Positions 17,092 through 26,684 are shown, counted from the stretch's first letter. The stretch: DNA of 64,000 nucleotides from Psychrobacter arenosus (GCF_904848165.1 NZ_LR884459.1:3596001-3660000), one strand, 5' to 3'. Notes: generated by a model not told the origin, from the letters alone. Made by a program: numbers and translations.

Positions 17092-17685
17092 ATGCGTATC
17101 CGCAAGTTATTCAAATTCGAAAACGCTCATATTGTGCGCAACTGTAGCTCAGACCGCTGTAAGCGCTCCATTCACGGGCACAGCTATCAGATTGAGCTAA
17201 TCCTAGAGGCGCATCGTCTCGATCACGGTCAGATGGTCTATGACTTTGGTCTGCTAAAGTCTTCGATTAAAGACATCATCGACAGCTTTGACCATGCCAT
17301 CTGCTTTTGGAATAAAGATGACCCTGAGTATATCGAAGCGTGCAAAAAGTTTAGCGCTCGTTGGATTAGTTTGCCCGTATCCCCATCTGCCGAGCAGTTC
17401 TCTCGGGTGATTTTCTTTTGGGCGCAGTCCATTCTGCAGCAGACGCAGATGCAAAACGGTGAGGCAGATGTCAGCGTTTATTCGGTAATTGCGCATGAGA
17501 CGGCTACAGGTTATGCCCAGTGTTTTGCCGAAGATGTAAGCAATGAGCATATGGGCAAGCTGGAACTAGCTGACTTCGAATTTAGCGAGCAGGTCAAAGC
17601 TGAATGGCATGACCCCGAAATGTTTGCCAAACTGATTGCAGGTCAACCGTTTATTAACCCTACTGTGCAATTGCAGGTGACCTAA
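17092..17685 (+). CDS. queD: 6-carboxytetrahydropterin synthase-like protein (QueD/PTPS family)
   Basis: Zinc enzyme of the 6-pyruvoyltetrahydropterin synthase family; QueD makes 6-carboxytetrahydropterin for queuosine. Zinc histidines are visible in NAHIV and in the HGHSY motif, with the catalytic Cys just before it (CKRSIHGH), a FDHAI helix and the terminal Glu in HETATGY. At 197 aa it is clearly longer than E. coli QueD (about 120 aa), with extra sequence in the middle and a C-terminal tail. The ribosome site is weak. tsaE starts at the very next base after the stop. Confidence 0.82.
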   Translation: MRIRKLFKFENAHIVRNCSSDRCKRSIHGHSYQIELILEAHRLDHGQMVYDFGLLKSSIKDIIDSFDHAICFWNKDDPEYIEACKKFSARWISLPVSPSAEQFSRVIFFWAQSILQQTQMQNGEADVSVYSVIAHETATGYAQCFAEDVSNEHMGKLELADFEFSEQVKAEWHDPEMFAKLIAGQPFINPTVQLQVT

Positions 17686-18198
17686 ATGGCGACGCAATCC
17701 TCCTTATCATTAACGCTGCAATCGGAAGCTGATACCCAACGTTTGGCGCAAGGTCTTGCAGCACTGAATCTGTCGGGTAGCGTTTGGCTATCGGGGAATT
17801 TAGGCGCCGGTAAGACGACGTTGACGCGGTACTGGCTACAAGCTCTAGGTCATACGGGCGCAGTCAAAAGCCCGACTTATACCTTGGTAGAGCCCTATGA
17901 TATTGTGCTACTAGGGCAGGGTAGCGTAGGTGGTAACAAGCCGGTCTATCATGTGGATTTATACCGCCTGCAAGATCCGGAAGAGTTGTCTTTTATCGGC
18001 TTTGATGAGTACCAAGACGATGCCAATGCCTTATTGATTATTGAGTGGGCAAGTCGCGCAGCCGAATATTTAGCCGCCCCTGTACTATTAATTGATATAG
18101 CACAGTCTGACAGTAGCGAGTCTCGCAATGTGACCTTGCAAGTGACCGATGAAGGCATAGCAGCAAGCATTGATTTAACCGCGCTAGCTAGCTTTTAA
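17686..18198 (+). CDS. tsaE: tRNA threonylcarbamoyladenosine ATPase
   Basis: Small P-loop ATPase required with TsaB, TsaD and TsaC to make t6A37 in tRNAs reading ANN codons. 170 aa. Walker A is GNLGAGKTTL (about residues 37-46), followed by the family's SPTYTLVEPY, HVDLYRL and GFDEY, and LIIEWASRA. Its ATG begins immediately after the queD-like stop codon (no gap), so translation is probably coupled. A weak terminator hairpin follows, so mutL is likely a separate unit. Confidence 0.95.
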   Translation: MATQSSLSLTLQSEADTQRLAQGLAALNLSGSVWLSGNLGAGKTTLTRYWLQALGHTGAVKSPTYTLVEPYDIVLLGQGSVGGNKPVYHVDLYRLQDPEELSFIGFDEYQDDANALLIIEWASRAAEYLAAPVLLIDIAQSDSSESRNVTLQVTDEGIAASIDLTALASF

Positions 18199-18236
18199 AG
18201 TCTATTTAATAAACCTATAACTCTAATGAATATTAG

Positions 18237-18258
18237 GCCTGAGTTTTATTCAGGCTTT
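18237..18258 (+). terminator. Weak terminator-like hairpin after tsaE
   Basis: GCCTGA (18237-18242) pairs with TCAGGC (18250-18255), loop of 7, then TTTAGG. Short stem and T-run, so efficiency is doubtful. Confidence 0.4.
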
Positions 18259-18414
18259 AGGTGTGTTGGTTGGAAATATAAACGACAAAATAGCCTAAGC
18301 AGATAAATCGCTAATCCGGCCTCCTTATTAACTTTGCTCCCTTTTTTAATAGTTAGTATTTTTAATCCCCAAACGCTCACCATCAATACCCTCTAATAAT
18401 AAGCCTACGTTTCT

Positions 18415-20223
18415 ATGGTAACCTCTACGTCTCCAACCACTAGCCGTATCAAAAAGCTCCCTCCCTTGCTCATTAATCAATTGGCAGCGGGCGAAATCGT
18501 CACGAGACCAGCTTCAGTGGTCAAAGAGCTGCTAGAGAATGCTATTGATGCCGGTGCGACTAAAATTGATATCAAGGTCACCCAAGGTGGCATGGGGATG
18601 ATCGAAGTTAGTGACAATGGCTGTGGTATTCATCCCGATGATATGGTGATGGCGGTTACGCGCCATGCCACTAGTAAAGTAGCGGACGTGGCAAATTTAC
18701 AAGGGATTCGTACTTTAGGGTTTCGCGGTGAGGCACTAGCTTCAACAGCAGCAGTATCACGATTAACTTTATCAAGCAGTCATGATAATAGTGGCATTGG
18801 CCGGCAATTGAGTGTGGCGGGTATCTTAGAAGATGCGCCAGTATTGACCCCAATAGTGCAGGAGCAGGGCACGACCGTCTTGGTCAAAGACTTATATTTT
18901 AACGTGCCGGCACGCCGCGGCAACCTGAAGTCAGTCGCTACTGAGTTTGCTCATATTGAGGCCGTAGTGCGAGAAGTGGCATTAGCACATGCCGATGTAA
19001 GCCTGACCTTGTCCCATGATCAACGCAAGCGTTTGGTGTTGCTGGCGAGTACAGGAGAGCAGACTGATGATTTAGCTACTCCGCACTCACGACTGCCGCT
19101 CTCCCGTCTCGAGCAAGCTTTGGGCATGTCGCTAGAGTCGAAAAGTATGGCGCTATTGGTAGATTTATCCGCGCTATTGGGCAGCCCTTTAGATACAGCA
19201 CGGGCGGACACTGTCCTTCATACTACTGATAGCAATTTTGACTATAATGTTAGGTTAGAGACCCCGCAAATACAAGGGTGGTTATGGGTCGCTAGCCATA
19301 GCGCACAGCCTTTACCCAAGCTTATTTATGTCAATGGTCGTTTGATTAAAGACCCTATTATTGCAGGACAATTGCGCCAAGCTATCCAAAGTCTGGCGCT
19401 CAATCATTATGGCTATGCGCTCTATTTTGAGCTGCCCACCGCTTGGCTTAACGTCAACGTACACCCGAGTAAACAACGTATTAATATCCATGCGCTCGCC
19501 AATATAATGGCGCATTTGAATTATGCGATTAAGGCGAAATTAGGCGTGTTTTCTGCTAAAGATGAGCCTCATAACCCGCCTGAAAAAACCCCGCACCATA
19601 GTGATTATCGTGTATCACAACCGTCCCCTATTCAAGTACGAGAGCCCAGTCAAAGCTATCAAACGACCAATAACTCTGCTAAAACAACGACGGTATCAAC
19701 CGGCTTTATAGACCCAGTAGCGCCGTGTGCAGACCCATTAAATCCCTTTATAGAAACAGCAGCCCCCTTTAATAATAGCGATGATGCTAGCTTTACAGCG
19801 GCTACAATAGCAAACCAACCAATTAATGAGACAGCCGACTTGCAGGTTGATGATTTGCCGGTATTGCTTAAAGTTATTACCGCTACTGCGCCCTTACTAG
19901 ATGACTCATTGCAAGCAATAGCCGCGAAGTCACCCTTATTATTACTATTCTGGCGAGAGCAGCATTACCTCATTCATTACGATGTTTGGTTGAGCTTATT
20001 AGCCCAAGAAGACGAGGGGGCTGAGCAGATTACAGAAGCCGCTATTACTCAGCATTACCAAGCTAGTCTGCAGTCATTCGCTGTCGGTGTTAATGCCAAG
20101 GCTAATATTAGTGAAAAGGGTAGCGCTGCAACTAGGCTATACCAAAACTTAAACGAGCAGGCATGGGCGGTGATAGACGTGGCGCAATTATTAACTATAA
20201 TGCTGAACTCAAAAACCAAATAG
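18415..20223 (+). CDS. mutL: DNA mismatch repair protein MutL
   Basis: GHKL ATPase that couples MutS mismatch recognition to downstream repair enzymes. Residues 1-330 hold the ATPase: LAAGEIVTRPASVVKELLENAIDAGA (long motif I region), DNGCGI, and GFRGEALASTAAVS. A Ser/Thr/Pro/Asn-rich linker runs about 375-460, then the dimerisation domain with the metal-site-free QHYQASLQSFA region. 602 aa, as usual. The neighbouring order mutL-miaA-hfq is the common gammaproteobacterial one; amiC, often upstream, is absent and tsaE is there instead. Confidence 0.95.
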   Translation: MVTSTSPTTSRIKKLPPLLINQLAAGEIVTRPASVVKELLENAIDAGATKIDIKVTQGGMGMIEVSDNGCGIHPDDMVMAVTRHATSKVADVANLQGIRTLGFRGEALASTAAVSRLTLSSSHDNSGIGRQLSVAGILEDAPVLTPIVQEQGTTVLVKDLYFNVPARRGNLKSVATEFAHIEAVVREVALAHADVSLTLSHDQRKRLVLLASTGEQTDDLATPHSRLPLSRLEQALGMSLESKSMALLVDLSALLGSPLDTARADTVLHTTDSNFDYNVRLETPQIQGWLWVASHSAQPLPKLIYVNGRLIKDPIIAGQLRQAIQSLALNHYGYALYFELPTAWLNVNVHPSKQRINIHALANIMAHLNYAIKAKLGVFSAKDEPHNPPEKTPHHSDYRVSQPSPIQVREPSQSYQTTNNSAKTTTVSTGFIDPVAPCADPLNPFIETAAPFNNSDDASFTAATIANQPINETADLQVDDLPVLLKVITATAPLLDDSLQAIAAKSPLLLLFWREQHYLIHYDVWLSLLAQEDEGAEQITEAAITQHYQASLQSFAVGVNAKANISEKGSAATRLYQNLNEQAWAVIDVAQLLTIMLNSKTK

Positions 20224-20233
20224 GGCAGTGCTC

Positions 20234-21391
20234 ATGACTGACGAGATAGCTATGATTAAAGAGAGTGCCTTGAGCAATATTGATTTGCATAACATTGCTG
20301 ACAATAGCGTCGTCTGTCTGATGGCACCGACAGCTAGTGGTAAGACGGCTTTAGCCTACGAGCTCTATGATAGTGGCCGCTACGAGATTGTTTCAGTCGA
20401 TTCTGCGCTTATTTATCGCGATATGAATATCGGCACCGCCAAACCGACCGTTGAGGAGCTCGAGCGCTATCCGCATCATCTAGTCGATATCATTGATCCG
20501 ACAGAAAGTTATAGCGTGGCAGAGTTTGTGCGGGACGTCGAGCGCTTGGTTCAAGAGATTCATGGTCGTGGCAAAATTCCGTTGCTGGTCGGCGGTACTA
20601 TGATGTATTACATGGCATTGTTCGAGGGCCTATCCAATGTGCCTGAAAGTGATGCTGCGGTGCGAGCAGAGGTAGAGGCATGGCGGCAAGCAGACGGTAT
20701 TGAGGTTCTGCATCAGTATCTAGAACAAATTGACCCGGCAGCTTATGCGAGACTCAAGCCTACCGATACGCAGCGCATCACCCGAGCCATTGAAGTGTAT
20801 AAGCAGACGGGGCGGGCGCTTAGTGACTGGCAAGCTGAACCCAAAAATGCCTTAGCACGCAGTAGCACTGCGCAATGGTATGGTTTGGCAGTAATGCCGG
20901 ATAGAGAGTGGTTGCATGAGCGCATTGATAGACGCTTAGATATCATGTGGGAGCAGGGGCTGATAGAGGAGGTTATTGCCCTATTACAAGACTACCCTTT
21001 GACCCCCAATATGGCAGCTATGCGCTGCGTTGGCTACCGACAAGTTTTGGAGTATTTAGTAGCTGTATCTCATCCTGTTTTAAGCTGTGCTCATCTACAA
21101 AAAGAGTTATTTTATCAAACCTTTTTGGACGCTGATAATCAAGCAAAGTTGGCTACAGTTTCTCCACTAAATCACCACAGTGATGCATACAAGCTTGCTT
21201 GTCTTACTATGCGAAATAAGGCATTATATGCTACACGGCAGTTGGCCAAACGCCAATATACATGGTTGCGTAAGATAACTAAGCCACCTCATGACTTTTC
21301 ATCTAACGTAGCCTCAGGTCAAAATGGTGCTACCGTTCCAATATTTTATACTTTTAATAATATCCAAGAAATAAAACCATACTTAGAATAA
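20234..21391 (+). CDS. miaA: tRNA dimethylallyltransferase
   Basis: Transfers a dimethylallyl group to A37 of tRNAs reading UNN codons. P-loop at APTASGKTAL (about residues 30-39), SVDSALIYRDMNIGTAKP, GGTMMYY and AAMRCVGYRQ, ending with ATRQLAKRQYTWLR, all family motifs. About 385 aa against 316 in E. coli; roughly 40 extra residues lie between YRQ and ATRQLAKRQ, the region that folds over the tRNA, plus a C-terminal tail. ATG 20234 is preferred over an in-frame GTG at 20228 because AGGG lies 8 bases before it. Ten bases after mutL, so co-transcribed. Confidence 0.95.
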   Translation: MTDEIAMIKESALSNIDLHNIADNSVVCLMAPTASGKTALAYELYDSGRYEIVSVDSALIYRDMNIGTAKPTVEELERYPHHLVDIIDPTESYSVAEFVRDVERLVQEIHGRGKIPLLVGGTMMYYMALFEGLSNVPESDAAVRAEVEAWRQADGIEVLHQYLEQIDPAAYARLKPTDTQRITRAIEVYKQTGRALSDWQAEPKNALARSSTAQWYGLAVMPDREWLHERIDRRLDIMWEQGLIEEVIALLQDYPLTPNMAAMRCVGYRQVLEYLVAVSHPVLSCAHLQKELFYQTFLDADNQAKLATVSPLNHHSDAYKLACLTMRNKALYATRQLAKRQYTWLRKITKPPHDFSSNVASGQNGATVPIFYTFNNIQEIKPYLE

Positions 21392-21603
21392 ATTTAAGGT
21401 TTGAAGCGTTGTATAAGTTCAAACTGTGAGTGAAATACTATTCCTGTGGTAGATGTTTTCCATTCTGATTAGAGGTGTGGCAGAATAGCACCCGTTTCTT
21501 GCAACCTTATCATTTGATAACAGTTAATAACGACATTTAGTTTAGCGACCTTATAATTTATTTATAACAAACTTATTATTACGCCAAATTCAGGAGTTCT
21601 CTC

Positions 21604-22161
21604 ATGTCTAAAGGTCAAACCTTACAAGACCCATTCTTAAATTCTTTGCGCAAAGACCGCATCCCTGTTTCTATCTTTTTGGTTAACGGCATCAAATTGC
21701 AGGGCCAAATCGAATCTTTTGACCAATATGTGGTTTTATTAAAGAATACAGTCAGCCAGATGGTTTATAAGCATGCCATCTCGACAGTCGTGCCTGCCCG
21801 TAATCCGCGTGGCAGCAACCCTACTGCGACTGGTGGTATGCAGCAGGGCGGTTATCAAGGGGCTGCCGGCTCGATGGGTGGTGGTTTTGAACGTGGCGGC
21901 GACCGCATGGGCGGTGGTAACGCTGGTGGCAACTTCGATCAAGGTGGTTTCGGTGGCAACCGCGGTGGCTTTAATCGTGGTGGTTTTAACCAAGACCGTG
22001 GCTTCTCGCAAGATCGCAGCTTTGGTCAGGATCGTGGTTTTGACCGTTCAGGATTTGGTCAAGATCGTGGTTTTGATGACCGCGGCTTTGAGACTAAAGA
22101 TGACCAAGTAGATTATGATGATAAGCAACCTAAAGACGATTTTGGCAATAACAACCAGTAA
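21604..22161 (+). CDS. hfq: RNA chaperone Hfq with long glycine-rich tail
   Basis: Hexameric Sm-like protein pairing small RNAs with mRNAs. Residues 1-66 are the normal core: [28 protein letters not shown] (Sm1) and [10 protein letters not shown] (Sm2 with the YKH motif). Residues about 70-185 are a low-complexity, disordered tail rich in Gly, Arg, Asp, Phe and Gln, with repeated GGF and QDRGF units, ending acidic. Long tails of this kind are known in Moraxellaceae, whereas E. coli Hfq has 102 aa. ATG 21604 follows GGAG by 7-8 bases. A perfect TATAAT (21552-21557) upstream lacks a good -35. A terminator follows at 22269. Confidence 0.95.
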   Translation: MSKGQTLQDPFLNSLRKDRIPVSIFLVNGIKLQGQIESFDQYVVLLKNTVSQMVYKHAISTVVPARNPRGSNPTATGGMQQGGYQGAAGSMGGGFERGGDRMGGGNAGGNFDQGGFGGNRGGFNRGGFNQDRGFSQDRSFGQDRGFDRSGFGQDRGFDDRGFETKDDQVDYDDKQPKDDFGNNNQ

Positions 22162-22268
22162 TAAGTAGTAGGATGATAAGCCAATTTAATCCTTAACTGT
22201 CTGGTGAGCTATTAAGTTAATTTTTAATAGGCAGCACTAATAAAAACTCCTAATTTGTATTATAATCT

Positions 22269-22296
22269 GACCTACTTTTAAGTAGGTCATTTTTTA
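22269..22296 (+). terminator. Intrinsic terminator after hfq
   Basis: GACCTACT (22269-22276) pairs with AGTAGGTC (22281-22288), loop TTTA, then ATTTTTTA. Located about 110 bases after the hfq stop; the remaining spacer to kdsD shows nothing more. Confidence 0.8.
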
Positions 22297-22455
22297 GCTG
22301 TTTTTTAAATCTTAACGGGACTAACGAGCTTTTTCCCTCATCAATTTTATTTTGTCTTAAGCTTTGCTATAGCCGTATCTACTTTCATTATTCAGTAATA
22401 ACCGCCTTGGTTTCCTTTCATTAAGCTATTTTCTTTTCCAGTATAGAGCCCTATT

Positions 22456-23436
22456 ATGACGCTATTAAGCGATGATCAAGTCATTAACAATGCCGTTCAA
22501 GCTATTCAAACTGAGCAAGCCGCGCTGAGTCTATTGATTGAGCAGTTAGACAGCCGTTTCGTGCGGGCCTGCGAAATTATATTGAATTGTTCAGGTCGAG
22601 TAGTAGTGACTGGTATGGGCAAATCGGGGCTTATTGGCCGTAAAATAGCGGCTACTTTTGCTTCTACCGGCACCCCGGCATTCTTTATGCATCCGGGTGA
22701 AGCAGGGCATGGCGATTTAGGCATGCTGGTTAAAGGCGATGTTTTGGTAGCCATCTCCAACTCGGGTGAGTCGGATGAGATCAAAACCTTACTACCGGTT
22801 GTGAAACGTCTAAAAATTCCATTAATTAGTATTAGCCGTGATAAGCGCGGTATGTTACCAAAGGCGGCGGATATTCCTTTGACCTTGGGCAAGTCTGAAG
22901 AGGCTTGTCCTTTAGGATTGGCACCCACTTCTAGCACCACAGCGACCTTAGCGTTGGGCGATGCGCTTGCGGTAGCTTTGGTTTATGCGCGTGGGTTCAC
23001 CTCCGAGGACTTTGCTTTATCGCATCCAGCGGGGGCGTTAGGTCGCCAACTATTGATGCAGGTAGAAGATTTGATGCATCCTGTGAGTGAGTCTTTGCCT
23101 ATCGTAAAGACCAGTGCTCCTTTGCATGAGGCACTATTTATTATGACCAGTGGCCGTTTGGGAATGACGGTAGTGGTAGACGACAATAATAAAGTGGTCG
23201 GGGTGTTTACGGATGGCGATTTACGCCGTGGTTTAGAAAAAGGCATTGATTTAGCGACCCCTATGCAGGATATTATGACTAAGGATCCGCAAGGGGTGAG
23301 CAAAAATATGCGCGCCTCAGATGCGTTAAGCGTTATGAATGAAAAAAGTATCAACCAGTTATTAATTTTAGACAGTGATAAGTCTTTAGAAGGTATTATT
23401 ACTATCCATGATTTATTGCAAGCTGGGGTAAAATAG
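22456..23436 (+). CDS. kdsD: Arabinose-5-phosphate isomerase
   Basis: Isomerises ribulose 5-phosphate to arabinose 5-phosphate, first step of Kdo synthesis for LPS. 326 aa: an N-terminal SIS domain (VVTGMGKSGLIGRKIAATFASTGT near residues 50-75, then AISNSGESDE) and two CBS repeats from about 210 to the end (VFTDGDLRRGLEKG, IITIHDLLQAGVK). It heads the Kdo/LPS export block kdsD-kdsC-lptC-lptA-lptB, with 67 bases to kdsC. The ribosome site is weak (AGAG). Confidence 0.95.
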   Translation: MTLLSDDQVINNAVQAIQTEQAALSLLIEQLDSRFVRACEIILNCSGRVVVTGMGKSGLIGRKIAATFASTGTPAFFMHPGEAGHGDLGMLVKGDVLVAISNSGESDEIKTLLPVVKRLKIPLISISRDKRGMLPKAADIPLTLGKSEEACPLGLAPTSSTTATLALGDALAVALVYARGFTSEDFALSHPAGALGRQLLMQVEDLMHPVSESLPIVKTSAPLHEALFIMTSGRLGMTVVVDDNNKVVGVFTDGDLRRGLEKGIDLATPMQDIMTKDPQGVSKNMRASDALSVMNEKSINQLLILDSDKSLEGIITIHDLLQAGVK

Positions 23437-23503
23437 CGGCTGCTTTAATCGGTTTTAACCCGCTGCTCCCTTATTAAACTAGCTACCATAACAAGAGACT
23501 TTT

Positions 23504-24076
23504 ATGAAAGATTTGATTCAAGAAGCAGGTAAGGTAAAGATGCTAGTGTTGGATGTCGATGGCATCTTATCTGATGGCAAAATTATTTATGATGCCAATG
23601 GTATTGAGACCAAGGCCTTTTCAGTAAAAGATGGCGTTGGTATTAAAGCATTGAATAAATATGGGATTAAAACCGCTATTATTACGGGGCGTAGTAGCCC
23701 CATGGTGACCAAACGCGCCACTGAGATAGGCATTGATTATGTCGTGCAAGGGCGGGATGATAAGTTGATTGCACTACAAGAGTTGCTACAAGAGCTGCAG
23801 GACAAGGGCGAGCAAATAATGGCAGCAGACTGTGCCTATATGGGCGATGATTTGCCCGATATCAAAGCTTTACAGACCGTTGGTTTTGCGGCTTCAGTAC
23901 CTAATGCTCATTTAGAAGTGATCAACCGCGTCGATATGGTTACCAGTCATGCTGGTGGCGATGGGGCCGTTCGTGAAGTCTGTGATTTAATTTTAAAAGG
24001 TCATGGTCATTACGAAGCGTTTATTGCCGGCTATACTTTAGATGACGCTAGTAAAGACATGGCTGCTACCTCGTGA
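23504..24076 (+). CDS. kdsC: Kdo-8-phosphate phosphatase
   Basis: HAD-family phosphatase releasing Kdo from Kdo-8-phosphate. 190 aa with the DxD motif in VLDVDGILSDG (about residues 17-27), IITGRSSP (motif II), and GDDLPD (motif IV). KdsC is a cap-less tetrameric HAD enzyme. The stop codon overlaps the start of lptC by 4 bases (GTGA), showing coupled translation. Confidence 0.95.
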   Translation: MKDLIQEAGKVKMLVLDVDGILSDGKIIYDANGIETKAFSVKDGVGIKALNKYGIKTAIITGRSSPMVTKRATEIGIDYVVQGRDDKLIALQELLQELQDKGEQIMAADCAYMGDDLPDIKALQTVGFAASVPNAHLEVINRVDMVTSHAGGDGAVREVCDLILKGHGHYEAFIAGYTLDDASKDMAATS

Positions 24077-24651
24077 ATACCAAGATACTGATTGTACTGG
24101 CATTGGTCATGGCGGTTATTGCAGGCTGGTTTTTTTATAAGCAAGACTCAGTCACGCCTACCGTGAATATTGCGCCTTCTGAAGTCGACTATGAAGCGAC
24201 AGAGATTAAAGCGGTGCAAACCAATGATGAAGGCGAGACCGAATACGAACTTAATGCCGACTCGCTAACCCATAATCCAACGACCAATCAAGACGAAATG
24301 TCGGGCATCACTATGGATTGGGCGCCGGGTACTGAGCAGCGCTATCAAATTTCGGCGGGCACAGCAGCTATTAACCAACAAACGGGTGAGCTAAAACTAA
24401 CCGGTGGTTTTGTATTGACCAGTAAAGGCACGGCAGAAGGCGCTACCCCCATTAAGGTGACGGGTCAGACCTTATTTGGCAATACCAAAAAACGAGCAGT
24501 CTATAGTAAAGAGCCCGTCAAAGTAGAGCAGGGGGATAACCGCTTTGAAGCCGCCAGTATGAAAGCAGACTTGGAAGCCGGCGACTATGAGTTTGGTCAG
24601 GTCGCGGTCACCTTTATGCCAGCGGCTCGTCAAGATGCGAAATTATTCTAA
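24073..24651 (+). CDS. lptC: LPS export protein LptC
   Basis: Bitopic inner-membrane protein linking LptBFG to the periplasmic LptA bridge. One N-terminal membrane segment (ILIVLALVMAVIAGWFFY), then a beta-jellyroll: LNADSLTHNPTTNQDEMSG and TGGFVLTSKGTAEG are recognisable. 192 aa, as in E. coli (191). The start is GTG at 24073, given by the GTGA overlap with kdsC and by the membrane segment immediately after it. Confidence 0.9.
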   Translation: MNTKILIVLALVMAVIAGWFFYKQDSVTPTVNIAPSEVDYEATEIKAVQTNDEGETEYELNADSLTHNPTTNQDEMSGITMDWAPGTEQRYQISAGTAAINQQTGELKLTGGFVLTSKGTAEGATPIKVTGQTLFGNTKKRAVYSKEPVKVEQGDNRFEAASMKADLEAGDYEFGQVAVTFMPAARQDAKLF

Positions 24652-24874
24652 AAATGGCTCGTAACCCGTTATACTAGTTATCCGCTATACTGTCTTTAGC
24701 GTAGGGCGCTACGGCGTCCTTATCGACTGTAAGTCATTATCCCAATGATGCCTGTAATATTGAAATCTTGTTAGTCACAAGTGAAGCCACTATTGCCGGA
24801 TTAGAGGGCGGGTGTTGTTATTTAAGTGGTTATCTAAACAACTCTAAATAATGGTTTTTATCTTAGAATAATCA

Positions 24875-24903
24875 TTGAATTGACTGCCGTGTAACCCTAT
24901 TAT
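24875..24903 (+). promoter_or_regulatory. Sigma70-type promoter for lptA
   Basis: TTGAAT (24875-24880), 17-base spacer, TATTAT (24898-24903). Transcription would start about 22 bases before the lptA ATG. It sits in a 279-base gap that separates lptC from lptA; these genes usually overlap or nearly touch. Confidence 0.5.
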
Positions 24904-24930
24904 CTACTGTCTACCTATCGAGTACTATTT

Positions 24931-25500
24931 ATGAGCTTAAGTCCTAGTAGCGTGTCTTATATTATTAATAAAACGCTTGCTCATCGCAAGCAGCTGGCTA
25001 AGACTATTTTGCTAGGTGGGTTGGTGGGCATCAGTGCCGCAGCCAACGCTTTGCCTTCAGATTCTAATGAGCCTATTAAACTGTTAGCGGATAAAGCCAC
25101 CTATAGTGAGCGTACCGGGGTCACTAGCTACTCGGGTAATGTCATTATTACCCAAGGCACTTTGCGACTCACAGCGAACAACATTACGGTTAATCTTTCT
25201 CAATCTAGAAGTATTAATTCTGCCGTAGCGACGGGCAGTCCAGCGACTATGCAGCAAGTGGTGACCAAAGAAAAAGGTCTCGCCAAAGGTCAAGCCAATA
25301 AGATTGACTATAATGCAGTCAGTGGCATTATCACTTTAACGGGTAATGCTAAATTGGTACAGAATGGCGCTAGCTTCGCGGGTAATGTAATTCGCTATAG
25401 TCTCAAGGCGGGCGATGTGGAAGCGACTGCGGGCGGCAATCAGCGCGTCGAGTTGGTATTCCCACCGAGCAATAGCACTAGCCAACAAAGCTTGCGTTAA
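24931..25500 (+). CDS. lptA: LPS transport periplasmic protein LptA
   Basis: Periplasmic bridge carrying LPS from LptC to LptD. A long signal sequence (residues about 1-40; ILLGGLVGISAAANA-like core ending at ALP) precedes the jellyroll: DKATYSERTGVTSYSGNVIITQG, then ITLTGNAKLVQNG. 189 aa. It is followed by lptB after 3 bases, so those two are surely co-transcribed, with their own promoter at 24875-24903. Confidence 0.93.
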   Translation: MSLSPSSVSYIINKTLAHRKQLAKTILLGGLVGISAAANALPSDSNEPIKLLADKATYSERTGVTSYSGNVIITQGTLRLTANNITVNLSQSRSINSAVATGSPATMQQVVTKEKGLAKGQANKIDYNAVSGIITLTGNAKLVQNGASFAGNVIRYSLKAGDVEATAGGNQRVELVFPPSNSTSQQSLR

Positions 25501-25503
25501 TCT

Positions 25504-26331
25504 ATGACTACTTTGCCTAATCCTGCTACTGACAATTCTGCTGCCGATATTGCTACTAATAAGCCTGCTGTAGGGGCACTCAAAGCCGCTGATACGCAGC
25601 CTGAAACCTCACGTTTGGCGATGCAACATTTGGGCAAGCGTTATGGCAAGCGTTGGGTAGTGAAAGATGTGTCCTTTTCGGTGGAGCAAGGCCAAGTAGT
25701 AGGCTTGCTAGGGCCTAATGGGGCGGGTAAAACCACTAGCTTCTATATGGTGGTAGGCCTGGTCAATATGGATAAGGGCCAAGTCACCTTAGGGAAGATG
25801 GACTTGTCTAAATATGCGATGCATGAGCGCGCACGAGCAGGCATTGGCTATCTGCCACAAGAAGCCTCTATTTTCCGTAAATTATCCATTCAAGACAACA
25901 TCTTATCGATATTGCAAACGCGTCGCGACCTTAATAAAAAACAGCAGCAAGTTGAACTCGAAAAGCTCATTGGTGAATTTAGTCTAGAACATGTCCGTCA
26001 TTCCCTAGGGATGAGCGTGTCAGGTGGGGAGCGCCGTCGCTGTGAGATTGCCCGAGCATTGGCGGCTAACCCAAAATTTATTCTATTGGATGAGCCGTTT
26101 GCTGGGGTTGATCCTATTTCAGTTAGCGATATTAAAGATGTTATTTTAGCGCTAAAAAACCGTGGTATCGGGGTTCTAATTACCGATCACAATGTCCGAG
26201 AAACCTTAGCCATTTGTGAAAAAGCTTATATTGTCTCGGAAGGGGCTATTATTGCGGAAGGTACTCCAGAAGATATCTTGGCCAATGATTTGGTGAAAAC
26301 GGTTTATTTAGGCAAAGACTTTCAAGTCTAA
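25504..26331 (+). CDS. lptB: LPS export ABC transporter ATP-binding protein
   Basis: ATPase of the LptB2FG exporter. Walker [14 protein letters not shown]-loop YLPQEAS, signature [14 protein letters not shown], Walker [13 protein letters not shown] and the switch His in [11 protein letters not shown]. 275 aa: about 35 more than E. coli LptB, as an N-terminal Ala/Thr-rich extension before [13 protein letters not shown]. The ATG at 25504 may be followed by a later start, but no ribosome site decides it. rpoN, a frequent follower of lptB, is not here; radA comes next. Confidence 0.95.
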   Translation: MTTLPNPATDNSAADIATNKPAVGALKAADTQPETSRLAMQHLGKRYGKRWVVKDVSFSVEQGQVVGLLGPNGAGKTTSFYMVVGLVNMDKGQVTLGKMDLSKYAMHERARAGIGYLPQEASIFRKLSIQDNILSILQTRRDLNKKQQQVELEKLIGEFSLEHVRHSLGMSVSGGERRRCEIARALAANPKFILLDEPFAGVDPISVSDIKDVILALKNRGIGVLITDHNVRETLAICEKAYIVSEGAIIAEGTPEDILANDLVKTVYLGKDFQV

Positions 26332-26684
26332 ATGGTTAATAATATTCGCTTAGCTGGCCTATAGTGAATCTTTAACTGCTAAATATTATTTACTGCTGTA
26401 TTTTTTCTTCTTCATCGCTATTTTCTCCAAATGGCGACATTCATAGTTTATTGTCATAACCCATCATTCTCTCTATAGTTGACTATTTTATTAGCATAAG
26501 TCACTCTAAAGTGGTCGCTAAATTTTATCACTATAGCCCTAAATTTGCCTGTTAACTCAAATCTAATAGGGCAGTACCGTGCCGTATTGACCCGATTAAC
26601 TTACTTATTCTCATTCTTTTTATTGTAGAGGCTCAACAGCCGCTAGCGCTGCAAAGTAGCTCTTATTCAGTAAGGATAGTATTA
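26332..26684. other. Intergenic region lptB / radA
   Basis: 353 AT-rich bases without ORF or clear promoter. It ends with AAGGA as the radA ribosome site. I see no terminator with a T-run for lptB. Confidence 0.5.

Noticed and set aside
21739..22111. ORFs in other frames of the hfq tail
   Set aside because: They are produced by the low-complexity repeats of the tail and match nothing.
22255..22266. TATAAT just before the hfq terminator as a promoter for kdsD
   Set aside because: No -35 is present and transcription would start straight into the terminator.
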